Shown here one piece after another: positions 44,551 through 54,607 of a stretch of DNA of 64,000 nt. The position numbers were made by a program, and so were the translations under genes. Source of the DNA: JBGTGG01 sp964398945 (GTDB taxonomy: Bacteria > Bacteroidota > Bacteroidia > Cytophagales > Cyclobacteriaceae). The notes beneath the pieces were generated by a model. That model worked only from the letters and a program-made list of their open reading frames with translations. It searched no databases and was not told the DNA's origin. How positions within the stretch are numbered: the stretch's first letter is position 1; the number at the start of each line of letters is the position of its first letter. The stretch lies in the NCBI GenBank assembly GCA_964398945.1, contig CAYNOT010000014.1, positions 1 to 64,000 of the forward strand, given 5' to 3'.

Positions 44551-45927
44551 TTACCAACCACCACCCAGTGCCTTATACAACCGAACGGTAGCGATCAGTT
44601 GGCTTTGAAGGGCAATCGATTTTTGGAGTTGGGAATTATATAACTCCCGTTCCGCATCCAATACCTGTAGGAAAGAAGTGTAGCCATTGTCATACAGTGC
44701 TTTGGAAAGGAGTAGTGATCGTTCTGTTGCAGCAACCTGTGTTTGTCTTGCTGAATATTCATTTTGGTACGTTCTTACTTCTGCAAGGGTATTTTCTACT
44801 TCTGCAAATGCGGTGAGTACTGTTTTTTCGTATTCATAGCCTGCTTGCCTTGCTTTCGCACGTTCTGCTTCCACTCTACGTTTGTTTTGGTTAAAGCGGA
44901 AAATTGGCCCGGTTAATTGGCCGGTGATGGAACCCAGGAAAGCGTCCGCAGTAAAGAGGTTAGAAATATCCGGACTCGCCACCCCAAGTAATCCTGTAAG
45001 GCTCAACGAAGGAAAACGCAGTGCAACGGCAATGCCTACGCGTTCGGTTTGCGCAATCAATTGCTGTTCGGCTGCACGGATATCAGGTCTTCTCTCCAGG
45101 AGTTCAGAGGGCAATCCGGTTGGAATATCCAACGGCAATTGCTGCTGATCATTTCTCAAGCCGCGGTCTATTGGTGAATACGTTTGTCCTAATAAGATAT
45201 TCAGTGCGTTTTCTGTGATGATAATGGCACGCTCCAGTCTAAATAACTGTGACTGTGCATCAGCGGCAATCTGCTCGGCTTGTAATTTATCCAATTCGGA
45301 AACGTTGCCCTTTTCAAACCGCAATGTGACAATGCGTAAATACTCCATGCGCGTATCATAGGTCCTGCGCGTGATTTCCATGCGCTCGTCCAACCCGCGC
45401 AATTGGAAATACAATTCCGCAATTTGCGCCACCAGGCTTATGTATACTGATTTCCTGACTTCATCCGTTGCAACTAAATCAGCATAAGCAGCCCGGTTGG
45501 CATGACGAAGTTTCCCCCATACATCAATCTCCCATGATACATTGCCCAACAGGCTGAATGCATTTGGGGAGAACATAACCCCTGCTTGTTCAGAAGAGTT
45601 ACGTAAATCAGAAGCACGGCCACCTGCCTTATAGTCAAAGAATGGAAATAGGTTGGCCTGGTTGTATCCCAAAATAGCTTTTGATTCATCAACCCGTGCA
45701 ATGGCAATACTTAAATCAAGGTTTGAATCAATGGCCAGGGTAATCAATTTATTCAATATTGTATCCTGATAGACATCCCACCACTTCAGATTGGTAATTG
45801 AATCAGATTTTGTTGCGGTCTGAAAGTACGCTTCAGGTTTCTTTGTATCCGGCCGTGAATATTTAGGGCCCACTGCACAGCCGGCCACTACCAGCAAGAT
45901 GGATCCAACGATAATTATTTTCTTCAT
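44551..45927 (-). CDS. RND efflux outer-membrane factor (OprM/NodT family)
   Basis: From ATG 45927 the protein has a lipoprotein signal (VVAGC, Cys17) and 458 residues with the TolC-like layout: CAVGPKYSRPD, two repeats of long helices, and PSELLERRPDIRAAEQQLIA, which is conserved in the family. It forms the outer-membrane channel of the efflux pump. The start is 1 base after the RND gene stop, so it is coupled. An upstream ATG at 45996 inside the RND gene gives no signal peptide and is rejected. Confidence 0.93.
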   Translation of the reverse strand: MKKIIIVGSILLVVAGCAVGPKYSRPDTKKPEAYFQTATKSDSITNLKWWDVYQDTILNKLITLAIDSNLDLSIAIARVDESKAILGYNQANLFPFFDYKAGGRASDLRNSSEQAGVMFSPNAFSLLGNVSWEIDVWGKLRHANRAAYADLVATDEVRKSVYISLVAQIAELYFQLRGLDERMEITRRTYDTRMEYLRIVTLRFEKGNVSELDKLQAEQIAADAQSQLFRLERAIIITENALNILLGQTYSPIDRGLRNDQQQLPLDIPTGLPSELLERRPDIRAAEQQLIAQTERVGIAVALRFPSLSLTGLLGVASPDISNLFTADAFLGSITGQLTGPIFRFNQNKRRVEAERAKARQAGYEYEKTVLTAFAEVENTLAEVRTYQNEYSARQTQVAATERSLLLSKALYDNGYTSFLQVLDAERELYNSQLQKSIALQSQLIATVRLYKALGGGW

Positions 45928-45928
45928 A

Positions 45929-48900
45929 TCAATGAATCGATTCAGAAGGTGGAACATTTGATTTTGATTTTTTTCCAATGCTTTCAATAAAGACAAACAA
46001 TGCGGGCACCACGATTACACCAATAATGGTGGCGATCAGCGTTCCGCTGAAAACGGCCATACCCATCACCTTCCTTGCTTCAGCACCAGCACCCGATGCC
46101 GTTAGCAGTGGGACCACTCCCAGCATAAAGGCGAAGGAAGTCATAAGAATTGGGCGCAGGCGAAGCTTGGCAGATTCAAGGGCAGCTTCGTAGAGCGGCT
46201 TGCCTTGCTCTTCATGGAGCATTTTGGCAAACTCAACAATCAGGATGGCGTTCTTGGCCGTAAGGCCAATCAACATCACAAGGCCGATTTGTGCAAACAC
46301 GTTGTTCACATAACTGGGACTCCACAAACCACCAAGCCATAATCCTAAGAAGGCACCAAAAATAGCAGCAGGAACACCAAGCAAAACAGAGAATGGAAGT
46401 TTCCAGCTTTCATATTGCGCGGCCAGGATAAGGAACACAAATATCAATGCCATTAAAAACATAGTACCTCCTGTTCCTTCTGCCGCTTTTTCCTGATACG
46501 ACATGTTGCTCCAGGCAATGCCCATTTCTTTTGGTAAGGTTGCGGCCACTTCTTCCAATGCCTTTAGTGCATCTGCCGAACTGTATCCTTCTGCCGGAGC
46601 ACCCGAGATTTCTGCAGCGCGAAACATATTGAAGCGGTTGGTGTAGGACGGGCCGGTAATATCATTTACTTGCGCAAGTGTGTTTAACGGGATGATCTCC
46701 CCGGATCGGCTGCGTACATAATACCGTGCAATATCATCCGGGCTTAGCCGGTCTTCTGCTTCCGCCTGAACAAATACTTTGTACTGACGGCCAAACCGGT
46801 TGAAATCATTTATATACGTGGCACCGAGGTAAGTTGAGATCGTGCTGGTAATTTCATTTTGGTCGATGTTCAGTTTCTCAGCTTTGTCATAGTCGATTAC
46901 AATTTGTTTTTGCGGAACGTTGGACCGGTATAATGTAAAAGCGTTGGCGATTTCGGGTCTATCCCTGGCAGCCGCCACGAATTTTTTTGCTTGCTCATCC
47001 AAAAATTGAGGAGTGTTTCCCGATCGGTCCAATAGCTGCAATGTAAAGCCTGCTGAGGTACCAAGACCTTCAATGGGTGGTGGGCCAAAGGCGATAGCGG
47101 TAGCATCTGAAATGTTATTTCGGAAAGCCAGATTGGTTTGTTGAATTAATTGTTTGGCTGTTTTTTCCCGTTCATCCCAAGGCTTCAACGAAATAAAAAC
47201 AAATGCATTGTTGGTAGAATAGGATTGGGTAAGCATACTGTATCCCACCACCATTGTGGAATAGGCTACCCCTTCTGTATCGTTGATGATCTTCTCAATT
47301 CTTTGCGCTACCTGGTCAGTGCGCTCCAGGGAAGCAGCATCCGGAAGTTGAACGTTTACCAGGTAATACCCTTCGTCCTCTTCGGGAACGAAACCACCCG
47401 GAATGTTTTTGCCCAACAGTCCGGTTATGAGGAGTGTAATACCAATAATTATTATCGACCTGACCGACTTTCGCGCCACGATTCCAGCCACTCCGGTATA
47501 GCCAAGCGTAAATTTATCAAACATCCGGTTGAAGGCATCAAAGAACCGTTGCAACCAACCCGTGGATTTCTTTTTTGGTTTTAAAAGAATCGCACTCAAT
47601 GCAGGGCTTAGTGTAAGTGCGTTGAATGCAGAGAACAAGACCGAGATGGCAATGGTAATGGCAAACTGCTGGTACAACCTACCCGTGATACCTCCGGCAA
47701 ACGCCACCGGCACAAACACCGCAGCCAAAATAAGTGCGATCGCAACCACCGGCCCGCCAACTTCCTTCATCGCTTTCTGGGTTGCTTCTTTCGGGTTCAT
47801 ACCGTGCTCAATATTGTGCATTACCGCTTCAACCACCACGATGGCATCATCCACCACAAGGCCAATGGCCAGTACCAAACCTAGCAATGAAAGCACGTTT
47901 ACCGAAAACCCCAGCAATGGAAAGATGATGAATGTACCAATCAGGGAGACCGGCACTGTCAATAATGGAATCAATGTAGCCCTCCAGTCTTGCAAAAAGA
48001 GGAACACCACCAGTATCACAAGGAAAACAGCTTCAAAAAGCGTATGGATAATTTCTTCGATACCTACCGATACCGACTCCGTTGTGTTCAACGATATGTC
48101 ATACGTCAGGTCTTCAGGAAAACGGGTTTTTAATTCGGACATTGTACTCTTTACCAGGTCTGCTACTTCCAACGCATTTGAACCCGGCATCTGAAATACC
48201 ACGATTGTACTTGCTGCCTTTTTGTTGAGCCGGCTGAAGGAATTATAATTTTCCATACCCAACTCAAGGCGGGCAATATCTTTTAAGCGAATGATGGATC
48301 CTTTCTCATCGGATTTCACAATGATATTTCCAAATTCCTCTTCCGTTATCAACCGCTCTTGCAACAAAACACTGTACGTATACTCTACTCCTTTTGGGGA
48401 AGGAGGGGCACCAAATTTTCCACCCGGGGAGATTGCGTTTTGTTTTTTGACCGCATTCATTACATCGGTAACCGTAAGGTCAAGCTTGGTGAGTTCATCG
48501 GATTTTAACCATATCCGCATGGAATAATCGGCACCACCAAAAAGGATAACATCACCTACACCCTTCAAGCGTTTCAACTGATCAACAATGTTGATGTTGG
48601 CATAGTTGTTTAGAAATAAACCATCGAAGGTGGAATCGGGCGAGGACAATGAAACCAGCATGATCGGGAACACCATCGATTTTTTTGTGGTGACGCCAAA
48701 AGCTTTTACTTCATTGGGCATTTTGGCGCTAGCCTGCGACACCCGGTTTTGCGTAAGCATGTTCGCATTGTCCAGGTCTGTTCCTACCTCAAAAGAAACT
48801 TGAAGGGTAAGGGACCCGTCTGCTGCATTGATGGATTTCATGTACAGCATTTCTTCCACGCCATTTACCTGTTGTTCAATGGGGGTAGCTACAGCCTGTT

Positions 48901-49072
48901 CTACGTTTACGGCATTTGCACCATTGAATAAAGTAGTAACCTGTACCATAGGAGGTGTAATCTCAGGGTACTTGGAGACGGGGATGCTACTCAGGGTGAT
49001 CAACCCCATGATGACCATGAGGATGGAAATCACCATCGCAACAATTGGCCTTCGGATAAAAAATTCACTCAT
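45929..49072 (-). CDS. RND multidrug efflux permease (AcrB/MexB type, HAE1)
   Basis: The 1047-residue inner-membrane pump has the HAE1 layout: first helix FFIRRPIVAMVISILMVIMG, porter loops, GLVLAIGLVVDDAIVVVEAV with the two Asp of the proton relay in helix 4, and the second half with GLTAKNAILIVEFA. The lengths and repeats match AcrB. It exports drugs, dyes or lipids by proton exchange. It lies between its periplasmic adaptor (19 bases upstream) and outer-membrane factor, as a complete three-part operon. No TetR-type regulator is adjacent. Confidence 0.96.
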   Translation of the reverse strand: MSEFFIRRPIVAMVISILMVIMGLITLSSIPVSKYPEITPPMVQVTTLFNGANAVNVEQAVATPIEQQVNGVEEMLYMKSINAADGSLTLQVSFEVGTDLDNANMLTQNRVSQASAKMPNEVKAFGVTTKKSMVFPIMLVSLSSPDSTFDGLFLNNYANINIVDQLKRLKGVGDVILFGGADYSMRIWLKSDELTKLDLTVTDVMNAVKKQNAISPGGKFGAPPSPKGVEYTYSVLLQERLITEEEFGNIIVKSDEKGSIIRLKDIARLELGMENYNSFSRLNKKAASTIVVFQMPGSNALEVADLVKSTMSELKTRFPEDLTYDISLNTTESVSVGIEEIIHTLFEAVFLVILVVFLFLQDWRATLIPLLTVPVSLIGTFIIFPLLGFSVNVLSLLGLVLAIGLVVDDAIVVVEAVMHNIEHGMNPKEATQKAMKEVGGPVVAIALILAAVFVPVAFAGGITGRLYQQFAITIAISVLFSAFNALTLSPALSAILLKPKKKSTGWLQRFFDAFNRMFDKFTLGYTGVAGIVARKSVRSIIIIGITLLITGLLGKNIPGGFVPEEDEGYYLVNVQLPDAASLERTDQVAQRIEKIINDTEGVAYSTMVVGYSMLTQSYSTNNAFVFISLKPWDEREKTAKQLIQQTNLAFRNNISDATAIAFGPPPIEGLGTSAGFTLQLLDRSGNTPQFLDEQAKKFVAAARDRPEIANAFTLYRSNVPQKQIVIDYDKAEKLNIDQNEITSTISTYLGATYINDFNRFGRQYKVFVQAEAEDRLSPDDIARYYVRSRSGEIIPLNTLAQVNDITGPSYTNRFNMFRAAEISGAPAEGYSSADALKALEEVAATLPKEMGIAWSNMSYQEKAAEGTGGTMFLMALIFVFLILAAQYESWKLPFSVLLGVPAAIFGAFLGLWLGGLWSPSYVNNVFAQIGLVMLIGLTAKNAILIVEFAKMLHEEQGKPLYEAALESAKLRLRPILMTSFAFMLGVVPLLTASGAGAEARKVMGMAVFSGTLIATIIGVIVVPALFVFIESIGKKSKSNVPPSESIH

Positions 49073-49091
49073 AAGATCGGAAGGTTATTTG

Positions 49092-50249
49092 TTATGGTTT
49101 GTTTTTCTGATCAACGTCAGGCCACTTTGTTTCCACTACCTCAATTTTTGAATTGGGTGTTAAAGAAGTTGTTCCAATCACTGCTACACGGTCGCCTGCT
49201 TTTAAACCTTTTGTGATTACCCAGGCATCATTAACTTTCGGTCCGGTTTCAATGATGTTAACTTTTAAGGTACTGGAATCACTTACTGTAAAGGCTTGGG
49301 AGAGACTCTGAAGTTGAAAAACAGCCCGCTGAGGTATCAATATGGCATTCGGGATAGTGTTTAATAATACCCGTGTCTTTACAAATAATCCCGGACGCAG
49401 CAATCCATTGGGATTGGGGAATAAAGCTTCTATGGTTAGCGTGCCTGTCTTCGGGTCGATTTCACGGTTCGCAAAATTGACCGTTCCATTTTCCGGATAG
49501 AGCGACCCATCCGCCAAAATCAATTGAACATTTTTTCGTGCGGAGGCAAGTTCTTCTTGCGACATTTTAGCAATGCGCAGGTATTCCCGTTCACTGATCT
49601 GGAATCGAACGCGTACGGAATTGATACTGGAAATGGTAGTGAGCACTGAATTTTGACCGGCACGACTGGCGTAGTCGCCTACCCGCACATTGGAGATGCC
49701 CACTACACCACTAAAGGGTGCATATACACGGGTGTAGCCCAGTTCAATTTTTGAATTTTGTAAGGAAGCTTCTGCAGCTTTCACCTGGGCCATTGATGCC
49801 TCATAACTTGCCTGCGAATTATCGAGGTCTTGCTTGCTCAACGCATTCAGTTCCGCCAATGGTTTTACCCGGCTCAATTCGCTTTGGGCGCGTACCATTT
49901 CTGTCTTGGCATTAGCCAGTTCACTAGCCTGACGGTCAACGGTAGTCCTATATTGGATGTCATCAATAATATAAAGAAGGTCCCCCTTTTTCACTGCTGA
50001 ACCCTCTTTGAAATTTACAGACGTTACCCAGCCTTCTACCCGCGATCGGATATCCACATCTGATTCCCCATATACCTGGGCAGCAAAATCTTCGTAAAGA
50101 GGAACGTCCTCTTGGATCGCGGTTACTACGTTCACTTTTATGGGTGGCAGAACTGCCGTTTCTGTTTTCTTGCCGCACGCTGCTAGTCCCAATCCTACAA
50201 GTAGGAGCAGGGTATATTGGTCACTAACGGTTATTTGGAAAAACTTCAT
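49092..50249 (-). CDS. RND efflux periplasmic adaptor (AcrA/MexA type)
   Basis: The 385-residue lipoprotein (LGLAAC, Cys25) shows the membrane-fusion-protein order: lipoyl/barrel-sandwich halves (VEGWVTSVNFKEGSAVKKGD and TRVYAPFSGVVGISNVRVGD), a helical hairpin between them, then beta-barrel and membrane-proximal domains. It links the permease to the outer-membrane channel. It is the first gene of the operon, with a 239-base upstream gap that likely holds the promoter; I see no clear operator there. Confidence 0.94.
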   Translation of the reverse strand: MKFFQITVSDQYTLLLLVGLGLAACGKKTETAVLPPIKVNVVTAIQEDVPLYEDFAAQVYGESDVDIRSRVEGWVTSVNFKEGSAVKKGDLLYIIDDIQYRTTVDRQASELANAKTEMVRAQSELSRVKPLAELNALSKQDLDNSQASYEASMAQVKAAEASLQNSKIELGYTRVYAPFSGVVGISNVRVGDYASRAGQNSVLTTISSINSVRVRFQISEREYLRIAKMSQEELASARKNVQLILADGSLYPENGTVNFANREIDPKTGTLTIEALFPNPNGLLRPGLFVKTRVLLNTIPNAILIPQRAVFQLQSLSQAFTVSDSSTLKVNIIETGPKVNDAWVITKGLKAGDRVAVIGTTSLTPNSKIEVVETKWPDVDQKNKP

Positions 50250-50488
50250 AGTGCTATTTTATTTTATTTGTTGATGGAAATTGAAATGATTGTGCCGGGC
50301 TAATTCACACTAAAGATAGTAGAATTACAAATAGGTGGGCTATATATTGAATATAAAAAGTAACAAATAGTTTGCCGGGTGAACGACACTGGAAGATTTT
50401 CAGAGGCGTTATCAAACCCATTGTAATTTCAGGATGTTCGGTAGAAAATTGACGCCCCCTGCCTACCGATTCCTTAAAAAAATATTTT

Positions 50489-51727
50489 GTGTTATTGATT
50501 ATTCTCGCTAGGTTGATAATTGAATGCTACGATTTTCGCGTGAAATTTCCGGCCCATATTTTTCTTTGTCTTTTAATTCTATTGCCATTCACCTATACCG
50601 TGGCACAACCTTCCGCAGACTCCATTCCGCAAAAGGATATTGTTGATGTGCTGATTAAGACTTTTAATATACATTCTGAAAAGAAGCACCGGGATGATAA
50701 GAAAGTAAGGCTATCGATAATTCCAGTGGCACCCTCTTCCAGTGGGGGGAAGCAGATGGCTGTTTCATCAGTGAATGCCACATTCTACCTGGGTGATCTG
50801 GAAAATACCAACCTATCGAATATTTATTTTATCCCTTTTTTCAATTTTTCCGGAACGGGCGGCTTTTTGATACGGCCCAATCTATGGACAAATGAAAACC
50901 TATGGAATATTACCGGGGAAATAAGAATTGCGAAGAACTATCTTGACACGTATGGACTGGGGGCCAACACACAGGAGGAAGCAAAATCCATTGTGAAGTA
51001 TGGTCAATACCGTTTGTACAGTGTCTTCCATCGTAAGGTTGCCTGGTATTTTTACGCAGGGGCGGGATTAGATGTAAACTATTATACAAATATTGAAGAG
51101 GAGAATCCTGGTGCCGAGGATAGCGCTTTTAAAGAATATGGAATAGGCACCTCAGGGAATTCGGTTTCCTCCGGGCTGACCATCAATTTACTTCGTGACA
51201 GCCGGAAAAACTCTGTGAATCCGGAAGGTGGTTTCTATACCACGTTGATCGTTCGTTTGCATGGACAGAATGTTGGGAGTGAGACCAATTGGCAATCTGT
51301 TTATTTGGATGGCAGAAAGTATTTTTCGTTCAGCCAGCAACGGCATAAGGTATTGGGTTTCTGGTTTTTATACTGGGGTACCTATGGAGATGTACCATAT
51401 TTAAACTTGCCCGGTACCGGAATGGATAACACAGGACGTTCGGGCAGGGGATATCCATTGGGTCGGTATAGAGGAAAACAAATGTTATACGGAGAAGCGG
51501 AGTATAGATTTGACATTACCGCAAATGGGATGTGGGGAGGAGTGGTTTTTACGAACGTCCAATCCTATACTGAATATGAGACTGATAAATTTCAATACAT
51601 TAAACCAGCCATCGGAACAGGCATCCGATTGAAGTTCGATAAGCGATCCAATACTAACTTAACATTGGATTTTGCTGTAGGAAAAGATTCGTATAACATT
51701 CGTGTGAACCTGGGCGAATTTTTTTGA
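50489..51727 (+). CDS. BamA/TamA-like (Omp85 barrel) outer-membrane protein
   Basis: The 412-residue product has a signal peptide, although the true start may be GTG 50540 (VKFPAHIFLCLL) instead of 50489. The C-terminal part is an Omp85-like barrel with RDSRKNSVNPEGGFYTTLIV, GRSGRGYPLGRYRGKQMLY and a final strand NIRVNLGEFF. There is no room for POTRA domains, so it is a short family member rather than the assembly factor BamA. A fragment of a closely similar gene lies at 52656-52754. Confidence 0.82.
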   Translation: MLLIILARLIIECYDFRVKFPAHIFLCLLILLPFTYTVAQPSADSIPQKDIVDVLIKTFNIHSEKKHRDDKKVRLSIIPVAPSSSGGKQMAVSSVNATFYLGDLENTNLSNIYFIPFFNFSGTGGFLIRPNLWTNENLWNITGEIRIAKNYLDTYGLGANTQEEAKSIVKYGQYRLYSVFHRKVAWYFYAGAGLDVNYYTNIEEENPGAEDSAFKEYGIGTSGNSVSSGLTINLLRDSRKNSVNPEGGFYTTLIVRLHGQNVGSETNWQSVYLDGRKYFSFSQQRHKVLGFWFLYWGTYGDVPYLNLPGTGMDNTGRSGRGYPLGRYRGKQMLYGEAEYRFDITANGMWGGVVFTNVQSYTEYETDKFQYIKPAIGTGIRLKFDKRSNTNLTLDFAVGKDSYNIRVNLGEFF

Positions 51728-51864
51728 TATGGATTTTTTGTTCATTTAAGTGTGTGGGGATTTTCAATAGTACTCGAATTTTTCTGTAACCCTTTACCGT
51801 TCACCTGGGGGCGGATGGCATTGATATTTTAATTCTCTATATTCGATTTAATAATCCAATCAAT

Positions 51865-52581
51865 ATGATAAGATCAATTATTGTTCTGTGTTTCCTTGCA
51901 TGTTCAGGTACAGCAAATGGGCAGGTGCTCATCACCCTGTTGTTGGGCGATAAACTAAATTCTGATAAGATTGAATTTGGGTTGGAAGGTGGCGTCAATT
52001 TCTCTGAGTTTGCAGGGTTGGATGATGATGTAAAAGGCAATTTTAACCTTGGGTTTTATTTTGATTTTAAACTTAAAAACCCGGTGTGGAGGGTGCATAC
52101 AGGGGTCATTGTAAAATCGACTATGGGTGCTAAAGGGTTGCCTGTTTATTTACTGGATCAAATTGATTTAGATGAGGCTTTTGCCGGTGGTGAAGTGGTG
52201 CGCAGGATTAATTATTTTAATGTGCCTGTGTTGATGAAATACATGGTCAGTCCGCGGTTTTATGTTCAAGGTGGAATCCAACTCGGGTTACGGACAAAAG
52301 CAGAAGACACATTCTATCAGGAGGTAAACAAAAAGGATGACCTTACGTTCGAGCGGGAAATCAGTAACGACTATCACCGGATTGATGCCGGTATTGTTGG
52401 AGGTATTGGGTATCGTTTGCTTGGCGGGAATGGGATGAACATCGGTATCAATTATAATTTAGGACTTATTGACATTACTACAAGTGATGAAACGAAACAG
52501 TATAATCGATCATTATATTTGACGGTCGGCATTCCAATCGGGATGAAGAGTAAAAATTCTAAAACGGAAGAAACAAACTAG
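51865..52581 (+). CDS. PorT-like outer-membrane beta-barrel protein
   Basis: A signal peptide (ending TANGQ) is followed by 220 residues with GLEGGVNFSEFAGLDDDVKG, FYFDFKL, NYFNVPVLMKYMVSPRFYVQ and GGIGYRLLGGNGMNIGINYN, the layout of the OMP_b-brl_2/PorT-like group. It lies on the same strand as the Omp85-like gene, 137 bases downstream of it, and upstream of the Omp85 fragment. Function is unknown. Confidence 0.8.
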   Translation: MIRSIIVLCFLACSGTANGQVLITLLLGDKLNSDKIEFGLEGGVNFSEFAGLDDDVKGNFNLGFYFDFKLKNPVWRVHTGVIVKSTMGAKGLPVYLLDQIDLDEAFAGGEVVRRINYFNVPVLMKYMVSPRFYVQGGIQLGLRTKAEDTFYQEVNKKDDLTFEREISNDYHRIDAGIVGGIGYRLLGGNGMNIGINYNLGLIDITTSDETKQYNRSLYLTVGIPIGMKSKNSKTEETN

Positions 52582-52655
52582 CAAATTCCCATTCATTGGA
52601 AGATGATTAAGGTTGAGGAATTTAATTGCGTTTAACCAATACAATAATTTTGCTG

Positions 52656-52754
52656 CATGGACTTTCATAAAAACCTTTGACGTTGGATTTCGGTTTTGGA
52701 AAAAATTCGTTTAACGTTCGTGTGAACCTGGGCGAAGTTTTTAGTTTGGTATGA
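52656..52754 (+). pseudogene. Remnant of an Omp85-like barrel gene (C-terminal end)
   Basis: From TTG 52683 the frame reads LDFGFGKNSFNVRVNLGEVF and stops at 52752-52754. This matches the last strand of the protein encoded at 50489-51727 (LDFAVGKDSYNIRVNLGEFF), with high nucleotide identity over about 60 bases. The matching sequence immediately before it is broken by a stop at 52668-52670 and a likely deletion. It is therefore the tail of a lost paralogue rather than a gene. Confidence 0.75.
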
Positions 52755-52775
52755 ACGACCCTATTTTTATAACGC

Positions 52776-53516
52776 ATGGCAAAGAAAGTTTTAGTTGTTG
52801 TATTCATCATGGGTAGCAGTACGCTTTCAAAAGCACAATCTGATCAACAAGTTTGGCTGGAGTACATGCTGACGCACCCCTTTGCAAACTCGTGGGAATT
52901 AGAGCATGATGTTCGGTATTCCACCACACTCACCTCGCCACACTGGAGGGCTTTTCGTTACTACCCCACGTTGAGTTGGGCATTCTCTGAAAACATTGAT
53001 TTTTTGGGAGGGCTTACATTTGCATACAATTTTCAGGAAGATGCGGCCAATACGATAGAACTGCGGGAGATGCTGGGTTTTCGCGTGCACATAACACCCA
53101 ATCGTAGGATACTGACACGTTTGCTGGTGCGTGGTGAAAATAGAAATCTGCAAGACACAGAAACAAAAGATTGGACTTCTTCGAATCGCTTGCGCATGCG
53201 TGGCGAAGCACTTATCCCACTCAATAACCCCACCATGTTCAACAAAGACAAACTCCTTTATGGCATTGTGGATGCAGAATGGTTTTTTGCTTTTGACCGG
53301 GATTTGAACGAACGGTTTGCCAATCGGTTTCGATTACGCACCGGGTTGGGCTATCGGTTCAATTATAATTTCCGGGTAGAATTTATTTATTCGTACCAGG
53401 AATCACGCAACCAGCAAGATGATGCAAATCCAGTTCACGACAATATTTACCGGTTCAGGTTTCGCCACTTTATCAATAAAAGTAACCCTTCGAAGAACTT
53501 GGGGATGGGGGATTAA
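52776..53516 (+). CDS. DUF2490 outer-membrane protein
   Basis: The 246-residue product has a signal peptide (ending LSKAQ) and the DUF2490 pattern: QVWLEYMLTHPF, WELEHDVRYS, NRRILTRLLVRGENRNLQD, then SSNRLRMRGEALIPLNN and LRTGLGYRFNYNFRVEFIYS. It is probably an outer-membrane barrel of about 10 or 12 strands with no known ligand. It ends within the stop of the convergent AI-2E gene: the four bases TTAA at 53513-53516 contain both stop codons. Confidence 0.87.
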   Translation: MAKKVLVVVFIMGSSTLSKAQSDQQVWLEYMLTHPFANSWELEHDVRYSTTLTSPHWRAFRYYPTLSWAFSENIDFLGGLTFAYNFQEDAANTIELREMLGFRVHITPNRRILTRLLVRGENRNLQDTETKDWTSSNRLRMRGEALIPLNNPTMFNKDKLLYGIVDAEWFFAFDRDLNERFANRFRLRTGLGYRFNYNFRVEFIYSYQESRNQQDDANPVHDNIYRFRFRHFINKSNPSKNLGMGD

Positions 53517-54607
53517 TCCATTGTATTTAAATCCGGGTTTTTTACAATCAAACTATCAATTTCCCCATTTTCAGAAAGTATTATAGCCACTCCGCGCGTG
53601 GAAGGAAATTGCGCAAGGATGATCAGCATAATGGAAGTAATCGGCACCGACAAAAACATACCGAGCAATCCCCATACGTATCCCCAAAAGGACAAGGTGA
53701 CCACGACCACAAGCGGGCTTAGGTTCAATGACTTTCCCATTACCCGTGGCTCAATATAGTTTCCAATAACCACTTGTATTACTTGTATGCTTCCAAAAAT
53801 CCAGATGAAATACCAGATGGTGCCAAACTGAATGACTGCAAAAATGGAGGGCAGAAAAGTAGCGACAAAGGATCCGATATACGGTATAAAATTCAACAGG
53901 AAAATTATAAACGCCCAAAGGAAAGCATAATCGACACCATATAATAATAGTACAATATAACTGAGTCCTCCCGTGAGGAGGCTTACATAGGTTTTTAAAG
54001 TTAAGTACTGGTTGGTTGATTGGTAGATTTGATGGACCAATTTTTTTATTCGATTTCTCTTATGTATGTCTGAGAAAACAAGTTCGCCTTTTTTGGAAAG
54101 GGAGACTTCCTCCAGGAATAAAAACACAACGTAGATAATCACCAGGAAAATATTGCCCACGAATGACGTGAGCGATGCAAGTATTCCTTGTAAATAACTT
54201 TGGATATCCAGCGCGCTGATCCTTTCTTTCACCACATCGGTAATGTTTTCAACACGGAACATATCCCCCATTTGATTGAGAAATTGATTTAGGGAAGATT
54301 CATAAATCGAAAAGTTCTTGACCATCTGACTCAGGTTGGTCACGATAATATCGATAGCGGTTTGAAGGGACAAGAAGATGATGGCGATAGCGATCGTTCC
54401 GCGAATCCACTTGGGAAAGGGCCTCCCTTTTATTTTTATCCTACCGATAAAATCTTCCAATGCCCGTATGATGTACCAGAAGATAATGGCCAATACAATG
54501 GGTTGCAGTAATTCACTGAAATAGATCAGTCCTGCGATAACCATCAGGATCAAAATGCTAACAAAAAGCACTTTCGATAGCGGTGTAAGTTCGTCCTCCT
54601 CTTTCAT
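53513..54607 (-). CDS. AI-2E family transporter
   Basis: The 364-residue inner-membrane protein has eight or so hydrophobic helices and AI-2E/PerM-family sequence: IFWYIIRALEDF, NFIPYIGSFVATFLPS and PLVVVVTLSFWGYVWGLLGM. Members have been linked to quorum-signal export or Na+/H+ transport; the substrate here is unknown. It is translationally coupled to the MscS-type gene by an ATGA overlap (54604-54607), which is a hint of a role in osmotic or ion balance. Confidence 0.92.
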   Translation of the reverse strand: MKEEDELTPLSKVLFVSILILMVIAGLIYFSELLQPIVLAIIFWYIIRALEDFIGRIKIKGRPFPKWIRGTIAIAIIFLSLQTAIDIIVTNLSQMVKNFSIYESSLNQFLNQMGDMFRVENITDVVKERISALDIQSYLQGILASLTSFVGNIFLVIIYVVFLFLEEVSLSKKGELVFSDIHKRNRIKKLVHQIYQSTNQYLTLKTYVSLLTGGLSYIVLLLYGVDYAFLWAFIIFLLNFIPYIGSFVATFLPSIFAVIQFGTIWYFIWIFGSIQVIQVVIGNYIEPRVMGKSLNLSPLVVVVTLSFWGYVWGLLGMFLSVPITSIMLIILAQFPSTRGVAIILSENGEIDSLIVKNPDLNTMD

